Notes under the pieces: generated by a model | What the model was told of the DNA's origin: nothing | Databases searched by the model: none | What the model saw: the letters and a program-made list of their open reading frames with translations, nothing else | Shown: piece after piece, positions 41,342 through 50,111 of the stretch | How the letters are laid out: each line of letters opens with the position of its first letter | How positions within the stretch are numbered: the stretch's first letter is position 1 | Source of the DNA: Roseburia_C sp051879315 | GTDB taxonomy: Bacteria; Bacillota; Clostridia; Lachnospirales; Lachnospiraceae | Length of the DNA stretch: 64,000 nucleotides | Assembly (NCBI GenBank): GCA_051879315.1 | Contig: JBJELW010000053.1 | Location: 1 to 64,000 of the forward strand | Direction: 5' to 3' | Made by a program: the position numbers and the translations under genes

Positions 41342-42565
41342 ATGACTTTATACGATGAATTGGTTGCCCGGGGACTGATTGCCCAGGTGACGGACGAAGA
41401 CGAGATCAAGGACATGATCAACAACGGAAAAGCTGTATTTTACATCGGCTTTGACCCTACCGCAGACAGTCTCCATGTGGGACACTTTATGGCCCTCTGC
41501 CTGATGAAACGTCTGCAGATGGCAGGCAACAAGCCCATTGCCCTGATCGGCGGTGGTACCGCAATGATCGGCGACCCATCCGGACGTACCGACATGCGCC
41601 AGATGATGACAAAAGAGACGATCCAGCACAACTGTGACTGCTTCAAACAGCAGATGAGCCGTTTTATCGATTTTTCCGATGACAAGGCTCTGATGGTAAA
41701 TAACGCAGACTGGCTGCTGGACTTAAATTATGTGGAAGTGCTCCGTGAGGTGGGCGCACACTTCTCCGTAAACCGTATGCTGACCGCAGAATGCTACAAG
41801 CAGCGTATGGAGAAGGGCTTAAGCTTCTTAGAATTCAACTACATGATCATGCAGAGTTACGACTTTTACACCTTATTCCAGAAATACGGCTGTAACATGC
41901 AGTTCGGTGGAGATGACCAGTGGAGCAATATGCTGGGCGGTACCGAGCTGATTCGCCGGAAGCTAGGCAAGGATGCCTACGCCATGACAATTAATCTACT
42001 GCTGAACTCTGAGGGCAAGAAGATGGGTAAGACCCAGTCCGGCGCAGTATGGCTAGATCCCAACAAGACTTCCCCCTTCGACTTCTACCAGTACTGGAGA
42101 AACGTGTCCGATACCGATGTTTTGAAATGTCTGCGAATGCTGACCTTCCTGCCCTTAGAGCAGATTGACGAGATGGACAAATGGGAAGGCAGCCAGCTGA
42201 ATCAGGCAAAGGAAATCTTAGCTTATGAGCTCACTGCACTGGTACACGGCGAGGAGGAAGCCAAGAAGGCACAGGAAGGCGCCAGAGCTTTATTCTCCGG
42301 CGGAAATACTGAGAACATGCCTGTAACCGAAATCACCGAGGCAGATCTGAAAGATGGCATCATTGATATCATGGGCCTTCTGGTAGCAGCCGGACTATGT
42401 CCTACCCGTTCTGAGGCCCGTCGTGCAGTGGAACAGGGCGGTGTCACCGTAAACGGAGAAAAGGTCACTGACGTAAAGACCACCTACACTCCCGACGCCA
42501 TCAATGCAGAGGAATTCGTGTTAAGACGCGGCAAAAAGAAGTTCTGCAAGATTGTGGCAAAATAA
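41342..42565 (+). CDS. tyrS: Tyrosyl-tRNA synthetase
   Basis: This 407-residue cytoplasmic enzyme charges tRNA-Tyr. The class I signatures are FDPTADSLHVGHFMAL (HIGH-type, about 40-55) and KMGKTQSGAVWLD (KMSKS-type, about 225-237). Tyr-binding residues lie in NYMIMQSYDFYTLFQKYGCNMQFGGDDQWSN. A C-terminal S4 domain (about 340-405: SEARRAVEQGGVTVNGEKV) binds the tRNA. Length is typical. The start follows AGGAGG. Expression is controlled by the T-box leader just upstream, and a terminator follows at 42580-42609. Confidence 0.98.
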   Translation: MTLYDELVARGLIAQVTDEDEIKDMINNGKAVFYIGFDPTADSLHVGHFMALCLMKRLQMAGNKPIALIGGGTAMIGDPSGRTDMRQMMTKETIQHNCDCFKQQMSRFIDFSDDKALMVNNADWLLDLNYVEVLREVGAHFSVNRMLTAECYKQRMEKGLSFLEFNYMIMQSYDFYTLFQKYGCNMQFGGDDQWSNMLGGTELIRRKLGKDAYAMTINLLLNSEGKKMGKTQSGAVWLDPNKTSPFDFYQYWRNVSDTDVLKCLRMLTFLPLEQIDEMDKWEGSQLNQAKEILAYELTALVHGEEEAKKAQEGARALFSGGNTENMPVTEITEADLKDGIIDIMGLLVAAGLCPTRSEARRAVEQGGVTVNGEKVTDVKTTYTPDAINAEEFVLRRGKKKFCKIVAK

Positions 42566-42579
42566 AAGTATGATGCAAA

Positions 42580-42609
42580 AAAAGAACTGCGATATGCAGT
42601 TCTTTTTTA
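42580..42609 (+). terminator. Terminator of tyrS
   Basis: AAGAACTGC/GCAGTTCTT stem with a short loop and a TTTTTT run, 15 bases after the stop. The tRNA-Cys gene on the opposite strand ends nearby, and the A-rich left flank could let it serve that gene as well. Confidence 0.9.
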
Positions 42610-42615
42610 TTTAAG

Positions 42616-42686
42616 AGGTGACTGCCGGATTTGAACCGGCGATGACGGTGTTGCAGACCGGGGCCTTACCACTTGGCTAAGTCACC
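42616..42686 (-). tRNA. tRNA-Cys (GCA)
   Basis: Minus strand, 71 bases. The acceptor stem is GGTGACT/AGTCACC with discriminator T, as usual for tRNA-Cys. The D arm is AGCC...GGC, the anticodon loop is CTGCAAC with anticodon GCA, and the T arm is GCCGG-TTCAAAT-CCGGC. One C-U mismatch stands at the base of the anticodon stem (27-43). The CCA end is not encoded. A sigma-A promoter lies 13 bases upstream. Confidence 0.95.
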
Positions 42687-42698
42687 TTATGCCTAATC

Positions 42699-42727
42699 AT
42701 TTTACCAAAGGCATCTGTATCCGTCAA
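42699..42727 (-). promoter_or_regulatory. Sigma-A promoter of tRNA-Cys
   Basis: Minus strand: -35 TTGACG (42722-42727), 17-base spacer and -10 TAAAAT (42699-42704). Confidence 0.75.
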
Positions 42728-42777
42728 CCCTATTTTATGAATATCCTCTCACTAAATATGACGCTATTTTTAACCAT

Positions 42778-43482
42778 TTATTTTCCCTGCATACACTTCT
42801 TCCGAAGATTTTTGCCAAACAAAAACAGCTCTCCCAGCAGGATAAACAGGATCAGCAGTGCCACGATCATATAGGCCACTCCGACTCCCAGGGAGTAGCT
42901 GTCGGCCTGGGACAGATCAAAGCCAAACCAACCGGTGGGGGCTCCGTAATTGATAAAATTGTATGGTGCCATCATGTTGCCATCACTCCAACGCACGCCA
43001 AAGCACTGTCCCAGGATCAGTACATATCCCACATAAACCAGCGGCGGAATCACAGCATAGATTGCATGAGCCGGCGTGGACTCATACCGATAGTCGAAAA
43101 GCAGGAAGTCCACAATGGCCAGCACCGGTGTAATAAAATGCACGCAGAAACTGGCTGCATAGTTATTAAAATATGCGGCCATAAAGCCGTCCTCACTGGT
43201 GGGGGCCAGGATACACAGATACACTAAAAACGTCAGGGTGATGGATAGGGTCAGAAGGAACTTCACCACATAAAATCCGTTTTTCTTCTCCTTTCCCACC
43301 AGATCATATATCAAAGATGCCAACAGTCCCAGATCTATAGCGATATTGGACAGATTTGTAAAATAAGTGAAAAATCCCAGATTTTCATAACTTATGATCA
43401 TTCCATAAATGGACGCTGCTATGGCTATCACCTTCAGAATAGCCGGCAATAAATTGATTTTTGTTTTTTCCCTCGTACTCAT
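42778..43482 (-). CDS. Pr6Pr-family integral membrane protein
   Basis: This 234-residue protein has about six or seven hydrophobic segments and the Pr6Pr-type layout: GFFTYFTNLSNIAIDLG after the first helix, then HFITPVLAIVDFLLFDYR (about 125-142), AIPPLVYVGYVLILGQCFG and YNFINYGAPTGWFGFDLS. No enzymatic or transport function is established for the family. The ATG at 43482 comes shortly after the dusB stop on the same strand (18 bases), so it is probably the last gene of the argF-birA-coaX-dusB run. No terminator stands out before tRNA-Cys. Confidence 0.8.
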   Translation of the reverse strand: MSTREKTKINLLPAILKVIAIAASIYGMIISYENLGFFTYFTNLSNIAIDLGLLASLIYDLVGKEKKNGFYVVKFLLTLSITLTFLVYLCILAPTSEDGFMAAYFNNYAASFCVHFITPVLAIVDFLLFDYRYESTPAHAIYAVIPPLVYVGYVLILGQCFGVRWSDGNMMAPYNFINYGAPTGWFGFDLSQADSYSLGVGVAYMIVALLILFILLGELFLFGKNLRKKCMQGK

Positions 43483-43500
43483 CCTTTTGATACCTCTCCT

Positions 43501-44481
43501 TTATTCTGACCGCTGCCACATTTCCACAAACTGCTGCAGCAGCTCCTCCAGTTCCTCATAAGTGGTCACCTCGTTAATACGGCTGCGCAACTTTGAGGCA
43601 TGCTGATAACCGCCCGTATACCAGGCTGCATGCTTGCGCATCTCTCGCATTCCGGCCAGTTCCCCCTTAAATTCAATCTGCATTCTGGCATGTCGCAGGA
43701 TCATCTGTGTCATTTCCTCCACAGGCGGTCTCTCCAGAAGTTCTCCCGCCTCCAGATAATGATTGATTCGGGAAAAGATCCACGGATTTCCCTGCGCCCC
43801 CCGGGCGATCATCAACCCATCACACCCTGTCTGCCGTTGCATGTCCACCGCGTCCTCCGGTGTGAAAATATCCCCGTTTCCGATGACCGGGATTTTTACG
43901 GCCTCCTTCACCTGGCGGATGATATCCCAATCCGCTTTCCCGGCATAATACTGCTCTCTGGTGCGACCGTGTACCGCCACGGCGGATGCTCCGGATTCCT
44001 CCGCGATATGGGCCATTTCCACTGCATTCACATGAGCCTCGTCAAAGCCCTTCCGGATTTTTACAGTAACCGGTTTCGAGATGGCCCGCACCGTCTTTTC
44101 GATAATCTGCCCTGCCAGCAGGGGATTTTTCATCAATGCGGAACCATCTCCGTTATTGACGATCTTCGGCACCGGACAGCCCATATTGATATCCAAAATA
44201 TCAAAGGGGCGATCCTCGATACGTTTTGCCATCTGGCTCATGATCTCCGGATCAGAGCCAAACAACTGCAACGATACGGGATGTTCCCGCTCATCGATGG
44301 TGAGAAGCTGCTCGGTATTTTTATTGTTGTATAAAATTCCCTTGGCACTCACCATCTCCATACAGATCAGTCCTGCGCCCTGCTCTTTACACAACACACG
44401 AAATGGCAGGTCAGTCACGCCTGCCATCGGTGCTAATATTAAATTATTCTCTAATTCTACTGTTCCGATTGTCAGTTTCAT
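43501..44481 (-). CDS. dusB: tRNA dihydrouridine synthase DusB
   Basis: This 326-residue flavoenzyme reduces uridines in the D loop of tRNA. Motifs are LAPMAGVTDLPFRVLCKEQGAGLICMEMVSAKG (about 17-50), DINMGCPVPKIVNNGDGSALMKNPLLAGQI with the catalytic Cys (about 96-125), VTVKIRKGFD, VHGRTREQYYAGKADWDII and IPVIGNGDIFTPEDAV. ATG 44481 is chosen. It overlaps the coaX stop by one base (TGATG), which implies coupled translation, and the protein then begins MKLTIGTVELEN. A longer reading would run back into coaX. Confidence 0.96.
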   Translation of the reverse strand: MKLTIGTVELENNLILAPMAGVTDLPFRVLCKEQGAGLICMEMVSAKGILYNNKNTEQLLTIDEREHPVSLQLFGSDPEIMSQMAKRIEDRPFDILDINMGCPVPKIVNNGDGSALMKNPLLAGQIIEKTVRAISKPVTVKIRKGFDEAHVNAVEMAHIAEESGASAVAVHGRTREQYYAGKADWDIIRQVKEAVKIPVIGNGDIFTPEDAVDMQRQTGCDGLMIARGAQGNPWIFSRINHYLEAGELLERPPVEEMTQMILRHARMQIEFKGELAGMREMRKHAAWYTGGYQHASKLRSRINEVTTYEELEELLQQFVEMWQRSE

Positions 44482-45248
44482 CACTTCTGCTTTGCATAAA
44501 TCAGGCGCATTCCCTCTAATGTCAGGTTCGGATTGTAATGCTGGATACAATCTGTTTCCTTGGCAATGATCTTTCCCAATCCGCCTGTTGCAACTACCTT
44601 TACATTTTTTAATTTAGACTCTTTGATCATGTTTTTTACAATGTACTCAGTTTGTCCGATTTGTCCGTAAATCAAACCTGCCTGCATACTGCTGATGGTT
44701 TCCTTTGCAAGAATACTGGCTGGTTTCTTGATCTCAATCTCCGGCAGCTTTGCCGCATCCTGCCATAGTGCCTTGGCCGAAATCCGGATTCCGGGACAAG
44801 TTACCCCTGCAAAGAAGTCCCCTTTGTCGTCCACAAAATCGTAGGTGGTAGCCGTACCAAAATCGATAACGATTACCGGTCCTCCGTACAGCTCATAGGC
44901 CCCCACCGCATCCACGATTCGGTCAGCCCCGATCTGAGGCGGGTTTTCCGTGACAATACGAATGCCTGTTCTCACGCCGGGTTCCACGATCATGGGTTTG
45001 ATATCAAAATACTTGATGAGCCCGTTTCGCAGGGAGTGCATGATATTGGGCACCACCGAAGAAACGATGGCCGCTGTAATATCCTCCACCTTCAGCTTGT
45101 TATGCTCCAGCAAATCCACCATGGTGATTCCAAATTCATCCGAGGTGCGCTGCAGCTTGGTTGTCATACGGAAAGTACTCACCAGCTCTTCTCCATCAAA
45201 AATTCCGATTGTAATATTGGTATTTCCCACATCAATTGCCAATAACAT
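44481..45248 (-). CDS. coaX: Type III pantothenate kinase
   Basis: This 255-residue kinase catalyses the first step of coenzyme A synthesis, phosphorylation of pantothenate, and belongs to the ASKHA fold. Motifs are LLAIDVGNTNITIGIFDG (about 2-19), PPQIGADRIVDAVGAYELYGGPVIVIDFGTATTYDFVD (about 102-140), and GVTCPGIRISAKAL. Type III enzymes resist feedback by CoA. The ATG follows GGGAGGAAA. The stop overlaps the dusB start, and the gene lies 20 bases after a DUF6145-like gene. Confidence 0.97.
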   Translation of the reverse strand: MLLAIDVGNTNITIGIFDGEELVSTFRMTTKLQRTSDEFGITMVDLLEHNKLKVEDITAAIVSSVVPNIMHSLRNGLIKYFDIKPMIVEPGVRTGIRIVTENPPQIGADRIVDAVGAYELYGGPVIVIDFGTATTYDFVDDKGDFFAGVTCPGIRISAKALWQDAAKLPEIEIKKPASILAKETISSMQAGLIYGQIGQTEYIVKNMIKESKLKNVKVVATGGLGKIIAKETDCIQHYNPNLTLEGMRLIYAKQK

Positions 45249-45268
45249 AATTTTCCTCCCTGCCGTTT

Positions 45269-45622
45269 CTATTCTTCGGTATACGGTTCTCCGGTATATT
45301 CTTTCCCCAGAAAGAAAACCTTATAATACATTTCCAGCGACTCCAACAGATCCGCTTTCTCTCTCTGGATCTGCTTAATCTTTAACACGCTTCCGATCTC
45401 ATCATAAAACATGTCTCCCTCTTCACAGTCTGTCTGAAAATACAGTTGTCCCTCTTCATCAAAGATCATCTCAAGCACACCGCCGATATCCTCCGTATAC
45501 AGGACACAGAGAATTTTCAGTTCATCCTGGATTCCCTCCGGAAGCCCTTTAAATTCCGGATTCAGATAAAATTTCTGTGCATAGGCGCTGGCGCCGCACA
45601 ATACCACATGCTCCTGTTCCAT
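45269..45622 (-). CDS. DUF6145-like protein
   Basis: This 117-residue soluble, acidic protein (VVLCGASAYAQKFYLNPEFKGLPEGIQDELKILCVLYTEDIGGVLEMIFDEEGQLYFQTDCEEGDMFYDEIGSVLKIKQIQREKADLLESLEMYYKVFF) resembles a family common in Lachnospiraceae that I recall as DUF6145. The recall is from memory and should be checked. No function is known. It sits between birA and coaX, with 11 and 20 bases of spacing, in a likely operon. The ATG follows AAAGGAG. Confidence 0.75.
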   Translation of the reverse strand: MEQEHVVLCGASAYAQKFYLNPEFKGLPEGIQDELKILCVLYTEDIGGVLEMIFDEEGQLYFQTDCEEGDMFYDEIGSVLKIKQIQREKADLLESLEMYYKVFFLGKEYTGEPYTEE

Positions 45623-45633
45623 TTCCCGCTCCT

Positions 45634-46611
45634 TTATACATAACCGTAAATTCCACGCACGGACACTTCCCCGGAGGAAACCTTTTTCCGCACACCATCT
45701 GTTTCCACCAGCAACTCTCCACGTTCCGTGATTCCCCGGGCAATTCCCTCAAATGGTTCCTGCGGATCCAAAACCCGTACCTCCTGGTCACGATTCACCA
45801 GATACTCATTATACTCCGCCGCAATCAGACTCAGGTCCTGTTTTTCCATAAAACGATCATAATAGTCCTCGAAAGCTTCCCAGACAGCCTCAATCAGCTG
45901 TGCACGTTTCACATGCCTTCCGGTCTCCAGATAAATGGATGTGGCTGTCTGCGCAATTTCTTCCGGGAACTCTGTGTTATGCACATTAATTCCGATTCCG
46001 ATCACAATATAATTCAGATAGTCAATCTGTGCATTCAACTCTGTCAGGATGCCACAGACCTTTTTCCCGTTCATCACAATATCATTTGGCCACTTAATCT
46101 TCACCCGGCTCTCCGTACAACGCTCAATGCCCTTTGCCACCGCCATGGCTGCCACCAGAGTCAGCATGGAAGCGTTGCCCATCTCAATTTCCGGCTTCAG
46201 TAACAGTGTCATAAAAATTCCGGTGTGGGCCGGGGAATCCCATCCCCTGCCTCTCCTGCCTCTGCCGGCTTCCTGCTTATCTGCCACCACCAATGTCCCG
46301 TGTGGGGCCCCTTCCTCTGCAAGACGTCCCGCCCGCATATTGGTGGAATCTGTCACATCGTAGTAACAAATCCGGTTTCCTACCCACTTTGTCTTACGGA
46401 TGCTGACCAGTTCGTTCTCACTCATCACATCCGGTGCAGACAAAATATGATACCCCTTGTTTTGCACGGCTTCAATCTCGTAGCCATCTTTTTTTAATTG
46501 ATTGATTGATTTCCAGATGGCAGTGCGGGAAACGCCAAATCTTTCACACAGCTCCTGTCCGGACACATATCCGTCTGCCTCCCGCAGGGCTGCCAATATC
46601 TCTGCTTTCAT
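45634..46611 (-). CDS. birA: Biotin protein ligase / biotin operon repressor BirA
   Basis: This 325-residue bifunctional protein has an N-terminal winged helix for DNA binding (about 1-60: GYVSGQELCERFGVSRTAIWKSINQLKKDGYEIEA). The ligase domain shows GRGRRGRGWDSP (about 115-126), KIKWPNDIVMNGKKVCGILTELN (about 173-195) and a C-terminal SH3-like domain. It activates biotin to biotinyl-AMP and attaches it to carboxylase subunits, and can repress biotin genes. No BirA operator or biotin gene is seen in the window. It follows argF directly (TAA then ATG). Confidence 0.96.
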   Translation of the reverse strand: MKAEILAALREADGYVSGQELCERFGVSRTAIWKSINQLKKDGYEIEAVQNKGYHILSAPDVMSENELVSIRKTKWVGNRICYYDVTDSTNMRAGRLAEEGAPHGTLVVADKQEAGRGRRGRGWDSPAHTGIFMTLLLKPEIEMGNASMLTLVAAMAVAKGIERCTESRVKIKWPNDIVMNGKKVCGILTELNAQIDYLNYIVIGIGINVHNTEFPEEIAQTATSIYLETGRHVKRAQLIEAVWEAFEDYYDRFMEKQDLSLIAAEYNEYLVNRDQEVRVLDPQEPFEGIARGITERGELLVETDGVRKKVSSGEVSVRGIYGYV

Positions 46612-47601
46612 TTATTCTCCCAATGTGGCCAGCATCACAGCTTTGATGGTGTGCATGCGGTTCTCTGCCTCATCAAAGACCACAGACTGCGGGCTCTCAA
46701 ACACTTCGTTGGTAACTTCCAGCTCAGAATATCCGAACTTCTCATACACTTCCCGGCCAATCTTCGTGCCTAAATCATGAAATGCCGGCAGACAGTGCAT
46801 GAAAATTGCCTGCTCCCCTGCATTCTCCATTAGCTCCCGGTTAACCTGATAGGGCATCAGATCCTTGATTCTCTCTGCCCAAGCCTCTTCCGGCTCACCC
46901 ATGGAAACCCACACATCGGTGTAGATAACGTCTGCACCTTTGGTTCCTGCCATGGCGTCCTCCGTCAGGGTAATGCTTCCACCGGTTTCCTTTGCCACGC
47001 CCTCACAGTACTCCACCAGCTTAGGATCCGGAAAATATTTTTTGGAAGTGCATGCCACAAAATCCATCCCCAGCTTCGCACAGGTCACCATCAGGGAATT
47101 ACCCATGTTGTAGCGGGCATCTCCCATATATGCCAGCTTCACACCCTTTAACCGTCCTAAATGCTCCCGAATGGTCAGCATATCTGCCAGCATCTGGGTA
47201 GGATGAAACTCATTGGTCAGGCCGTTCCACACCGGCACCCCGGCATATTTTGCCAATTCCTCCACGACCTCCTGACCATATCCGCGATACTCAATTCCAT
47301 CAAACATCCGACCCAATACCCGGGCCGTATCCGGAATACTCTCTTTCTTCCCGATCTGGGATCCTGAGGGATCTAAGTAAGTTACATGCATGCCCAGATC
47401 ATGAGCTGCCACCTCAAAGGAGCAGCGGGTTCTGGTACTGGTCTTCTCAAAAATCAGCGCGATGTTTCTTCCGGTTAATGTATCATGAGTAATATGATTC
47501 TTCTTTTTCTCCTTCAGATCTGCCGCCAGATCAATCATATACAGGATCTCTTCCGGTGTGAAATCCATTAATTTTAAAAAATTGCGTCCTGTTAACTTCA
47601 T
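46612..47601 (-). CDS. argF: Ornithine carbamoyltransferase
   Basis: This 329-residue enzyme makes citrulline from ornithine and carbamoyl phosphate. It shows the carbamoyl phosphate motif EKTSTRTRCSFEVAA (about 53-67), the HPTQMLADMLTI segment (about 134-145) and the catalytic HCLPAFHD (about 272-279). It cannot be said from sequence alone whether it is anabolic (argF) or catabolic (arcB). No other arginine gene is near. The ATG follows GAGGAGAG. A terminator of the preceding SPFH gene lies about 30 bases upstream, so the gene likely has its own promoter in a short gap or depends on readthrough. Confidence 0.94.
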   Translation of the reverse strand: MKLTGRNFLKLMDFTPEEILYMIDLAADLKEKKKNHITHDTLTGRNIALIFEKTSTRTRCSFEVAAHDLGMHVTYLDPSGSQIGKKESIPDTARVLGRMFDGIEYRGYGQEVVEELAKYAGVPVWNGLTNEFHPTQMLADMLTIREHLGRLKGVKLAYMGDARYNMGNSLMVTCAKLGMDFVACTSKKYFPDPKLVEYCEGVAKETGGSITLTEDAMAGTKGADVIYTDVWVSMGEPEEAWAERIKDLMPYQVNRELMENAGEQAIFMHCLPAFHDLGTKIGREVYEKFGYSELEVTNEVFESPQSVVFDEAENRMHTIKAVMLATLGE

Positions 47602-47627
47602 TTGCTCTCTCCTCTTGTCACTATAAC

Positions 47628-47663
47628 AGAAAACGAGCTGTCTGTTACGTGACAGCCCGTTTT
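47628..47663 (-). terminator. Terminator of the SPFH gene
   Basis: Minus strand: AACGGGCTGTC/GACAGCTCGTT stem with an eight-base loop and TTTTCTGTT. Confidence 0.85.
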
Positions 47664-47705
47664 GTATATCCTTTTCTGTGGCCGCCCTGGGGCAAAGCCT
47701 GCATT

Positions 47706-48632
47706 TTATTTGTCTGATGCCACTTCTGTCACAGATTTTACAAGTCCTGCAATTCCCTGAATCTCAGACGGAATGATAATCTTGGTGGCCTTTCCGTCAG
47801 CTGCCTTAGCGAATGCTTCCAGACTCTTCAGCTGCAATACATTGTCGTCCGGTGCAGCCTCTTTTAAGAATCTGAGACCATCTGCATTTGCCTGCTGAAT
47901 CTTCAAGATAGCTTCAGCCTGACCTTCTGCCTCCTTGATAGTAGCTTCCTTCTGTGCCTCCGCACGAAGGATGGCTGCGGTCTTCTCTGCCTCGGCATCC
48001 AGGATTGCGGATTCCTTCTTACCTTCTGCCACAAGGATAGTGGACTTCTTTTCACCTTCCGCACGAAGGATTGCCTCACGTCTCTCACGCTCTGCCTTCA
48101 TCTGCTTCTCCATGGCGTCCTGAATAGCCTTGGGCGGCATGATGTTCTTCAGCTCCACACGATTTACCTTGATTCCCCAAGGATCTGTTGCGATATCCAG
48201 TGAAGCACGCATCTTGGTGTTGATGGTCTCTCTGGAAGTCAGGGTCTCGTCCAACTCCAGGTCTCCGATGATGTTACGGAGTGTGGTAGCTGTCAGATTC
48301 TCGATAGCCATGATGGGATTCTCCACACCATAGGTGAAAAGTTTCGGATCCGTAATCTGGAAATAAACCACTGTATCGATCTGCATGGTTACGTTATCCT
48401 TGGTGATAACCGGCTGTGGCGGAAAGTCTACCACCTGCTCCTTCAGAAGAACCCTCTTTGCCAGACGATCTACAAAAGGTGCCTTAAAATGAATTCCCAC
48501 ATCCCATGTAGTGAGATATCCACCCAGTCGTTCAATGACTACTGCTTGTGCCTGTGGAACGATCTTGATACAGGATACAAGAATCCACAAGGCAATGATA
48601 ATTAAAATAATAAGTGCTATTAATCCGGGCAT
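47706..48632 (-). CDS. SPFH/band 7 membrane protein (stomatin-like)
   Basis: This 308-residue protein has one N-terminal membrane helix (LIALIILIIIALWILVSCI, about 4-22) and a band 7/SPFH domain (about 23-190: IVPQAQAVVIERLGGYLTTWDVGIHFKAPFVDRLAKRVLLKEQVVDFPPQPVITKDNV). A helical coiled-coil of AEGEKKSTILVAEGKKESAILDAEAEK-type repeats follows (about 190-250). Such proteins form large rings that organise membrane domains or guard proteases. The repeat segment is Ala/Glu/Lys-rich in 11-residue steps. The ATG follows GGAGGG. A promoter lies upstream and a terminator downstream, so the gene is monocistronic. Confidence 0.95.
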   Translation of the reverse strand: MPGLIALIILIIIALWILVSCIKIVPQAQAVVIERLGGYLTTWDVGIHFKAPFVDRLAKRVLLKEQVVDFPPQPVITKDNVTMQIDTVVYFQITDPKLFTYGVENPIMAIENLTATTLRNIIGDLELDETLTSRETINTKMRASLDIATDPWGIKVNRVELKNIMPPKAIQDAMEKQMKAERERREAILRAEGEKKSTILVAEGKKESAILDAEAEKTAAILRAEAQKEATIKEAEGQAEAILKIQQANADGLRFLKEAAPDDNVLQLKSLEAFAKAADGKATKIIIPSEIQGIAGLVKSVTEVASDK

Positions 48633-48665
48633 TTTTTTCCCTCCTGTTTTCCTAAGATATTTCCT

Positions 48666-48694
48666 ATCATACTATATTTTTCTCCGGAATACAA
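48666..48694 (-). promoter_or_regulatory. Sigma-A promoter of the SPFH gene
   Basis: Minus strand: -35 TTGTAT (48689-48694), 17-base spacer and -10 TATGAT (48666-48671). Confidence 0.65.
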
Positions 48695-48719
48695 CCAACT
48701 TTCTTGGAATTTCCTGTAA

Positions 48720-48756
48720 AACAAAACGTCCTTTTCAAAATAATTGAAAAGGACGC
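48720..48756 (-). terminator. Terminator of the cell-wall hydrolase gene
   Basis: Minus strand: CGTCCTTTTCAA/TTGAAAAGGACG stem with a short loop and a TTTTGTTTT tract, 20 bases after the stop. Confidence 0.92.
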
Positions 48757-48774
48757 GTCATGTCTTTGTAAGTT

Positions 48775-49962
48775 TTAATAGAATACGTGATTTCCGATTA
48801 CCAATCCTGAGTGACCAGAGCTTGCCCTGCGGAAAAACAGTGCTCCTCCGGTATTATCGGTTCCGTTCAACGCCTCCTGTGCTGCCTGCACACAACTGCT
48901 GCTGACACCGGAAGAAAGGACGCTGGCCAGCTTACCGCTTCCTGCAGGAGTAAACTGTCCCTTCTGGTAGATCACGTCATAGATGGTGGAAGGATAAGAA
49001 CCACTTCTCACCCGGTTCATTACCACGGCACCTACGGCCACCTGTCCCTCGTAGCATTCTCCTCCTGCCTCACACTGAATGATTGCTGCAAGCAATGTCG
49101 TATCATCTACACTGGCTGCAACAGGTGCATTCTGTGTCACAGTGGTGCTGGTAGTCTGGGCTGCCTGTTTTGCCGCTGCGGCCTGAGCCGCCTGTCTGGC
49201 TGCCTCTTCCTCCTGCTGCTTTTTGATGGCTGCCTGCTCCTCCTCTATGGAAACGGCCTCTCCCACATACGGGGACACCTCCACATATGAAGCAGAAACG
49301 TATCCGGTGCAGCCATTCACGATCACAGCCACCCAGCCATAAGATTCCGGAGCCTCTGCATCCACGACAGCTTTCTCTCCCTCTGTAAGAGCTCCTACCA
49401 CAGCTGCATTATTGGATGCGCTCTTGCGGACACGAAGTCCGTCCACCAAAGCAGTTGCTGCGGTACCGCACACAGACTGTGACAGCTCGTATGCCTCCTG
49501 TCCTGTCACACAATAATCACTTTTCACATATCCTTCCACTGAACCGGAAGTAACATGATACCATCCGTCCAGCTCCTCCACGATATCTGCGGCACTTCCC
49601 TTGTATAACTTTCCTTCGATAGCGGATGCCTCATCTGCCTCACTGCGAATATACAAAAACTCATTCACATTCGCCAGGAGCTTATTGCTCCACCACCGCT
49701 CTTCCTCGGTCAGCTCCGGTGCTGCCTCTGACACAACCACGGCATTGGAACGCTCGATGCTGGCAACCTCCGCTGTATTACCTTCGGTCTCTTCTAAATC
49801 TCCAAATACACCTGCTACCATACTCTCAGTAGCTTCTGTCTCATTCTCGTTTGTAACTTCCTTCGCTGTATAATCCGGTGTAACAATGGCCGTGACTGCT
49901 GTAACCGCTGTCATTGCGACTGCTACGATTGCGCATTCAATCACCTTGTTTCTTAACCTCAT
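48775..49962 (-). CDS. SH3-domain cell-wall hydrolase (SleB/CwlJ type)
   Basis: This 395-residue exported protein has an N-terminal membrane anchor or signal (VIECAIVAVAMTAVTAVTAIV, about 8-28). Two bacterial SH3 domains follow (about 90-155, LYKGSAADIVEELDGWYHVTSGSVEGYVKSDYC; about 165-230, LRVRKSASNNAAVVGALTEGEKAVV). An Ala/Gln linker and a C-terminal Hydrolase_2 domain (about 285-395: LLAAIIQCEAGGECYEGQVAVGAVVMNRVRSGSYPSTIYDVIYQKGQFTP) complete it. The family includes SleB and CwlJ, which cleave peptidoglycan. ATG 49962 is preferred because GGAGG lies six bases upstream. The in-frame ATG at 49974 overlaps that site. It has its own strong promoter and terminator. Confidence 0.92.
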   Translation of the reverse strand: MRLRNKVIECAIVAVAMTAVTAVTAIVTPDYTAKEVTNENETEATESMVAGVFGDLEETEGNTAEVASIERSNAVVVSEAAPELTEEERWWSNKLLANVNEFLYIRSEADEASAIEGKLYKGSAADIVEELDGWYHVTSGSVEGYVKSDYCVTGQEAYELSQSVCGTAATALVDGLRVRKSASNNAAVVGALTEGEKAVVDAEAPESYGWVAVIVNGCTGYVSASYVEVSPYVGEAVSIEEEQAAIKKQQEEEAARQAAQAAAAKQAAQTTSTTVTQNAPVAASVDDTTLLAAIIQCEAGGECYEGQVAVGAVVMNRVRSGSYPSTIYDVIYQKGQFTPAGSGKLASVLSSGVSSSCVQAAQEALNGTDNTGGALFFRRASSGHSGLVIGNHVFY

Positions 49963-50077
49963 ACGAACCTCCATGAAAATCGCTTTCTATTATTATGTTT
50001 ATTACATTTTGATTATTACATGTTTATGCGATTTTATTCATTTTTATTAAGATTTGTTACAAATTTGTTACGCTCGG

Positions 50078-50106
50078 ATTATAACAAGGTTACCAAGATT
50101 TGTCAA
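50078..50106 (-). promoter_or_regulatory. Sigma-A promoter of the cell-wall hydrolase gene
   Basis: Minus strand: -35 TTGACA (50101-50106), 17-base spacer and -10 TATAAT (50078-50083), full consensus in both boxes. The leader is about 110 bases and A/T-rich. No ABC-gene terminator is visible ahead of it. Confidence 0.92.
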
Positions 50107-50111
50107 CCCCT

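Noticed and set aside
47628..47663. Hairpin with GGGCTGTC/GACAGCTC as a further copy of the IS-end hairpin
   Set aside because: Only the GGGCTGTC core is shared. The loop and upper stem differ, so it is treated as an ordinary terminator.
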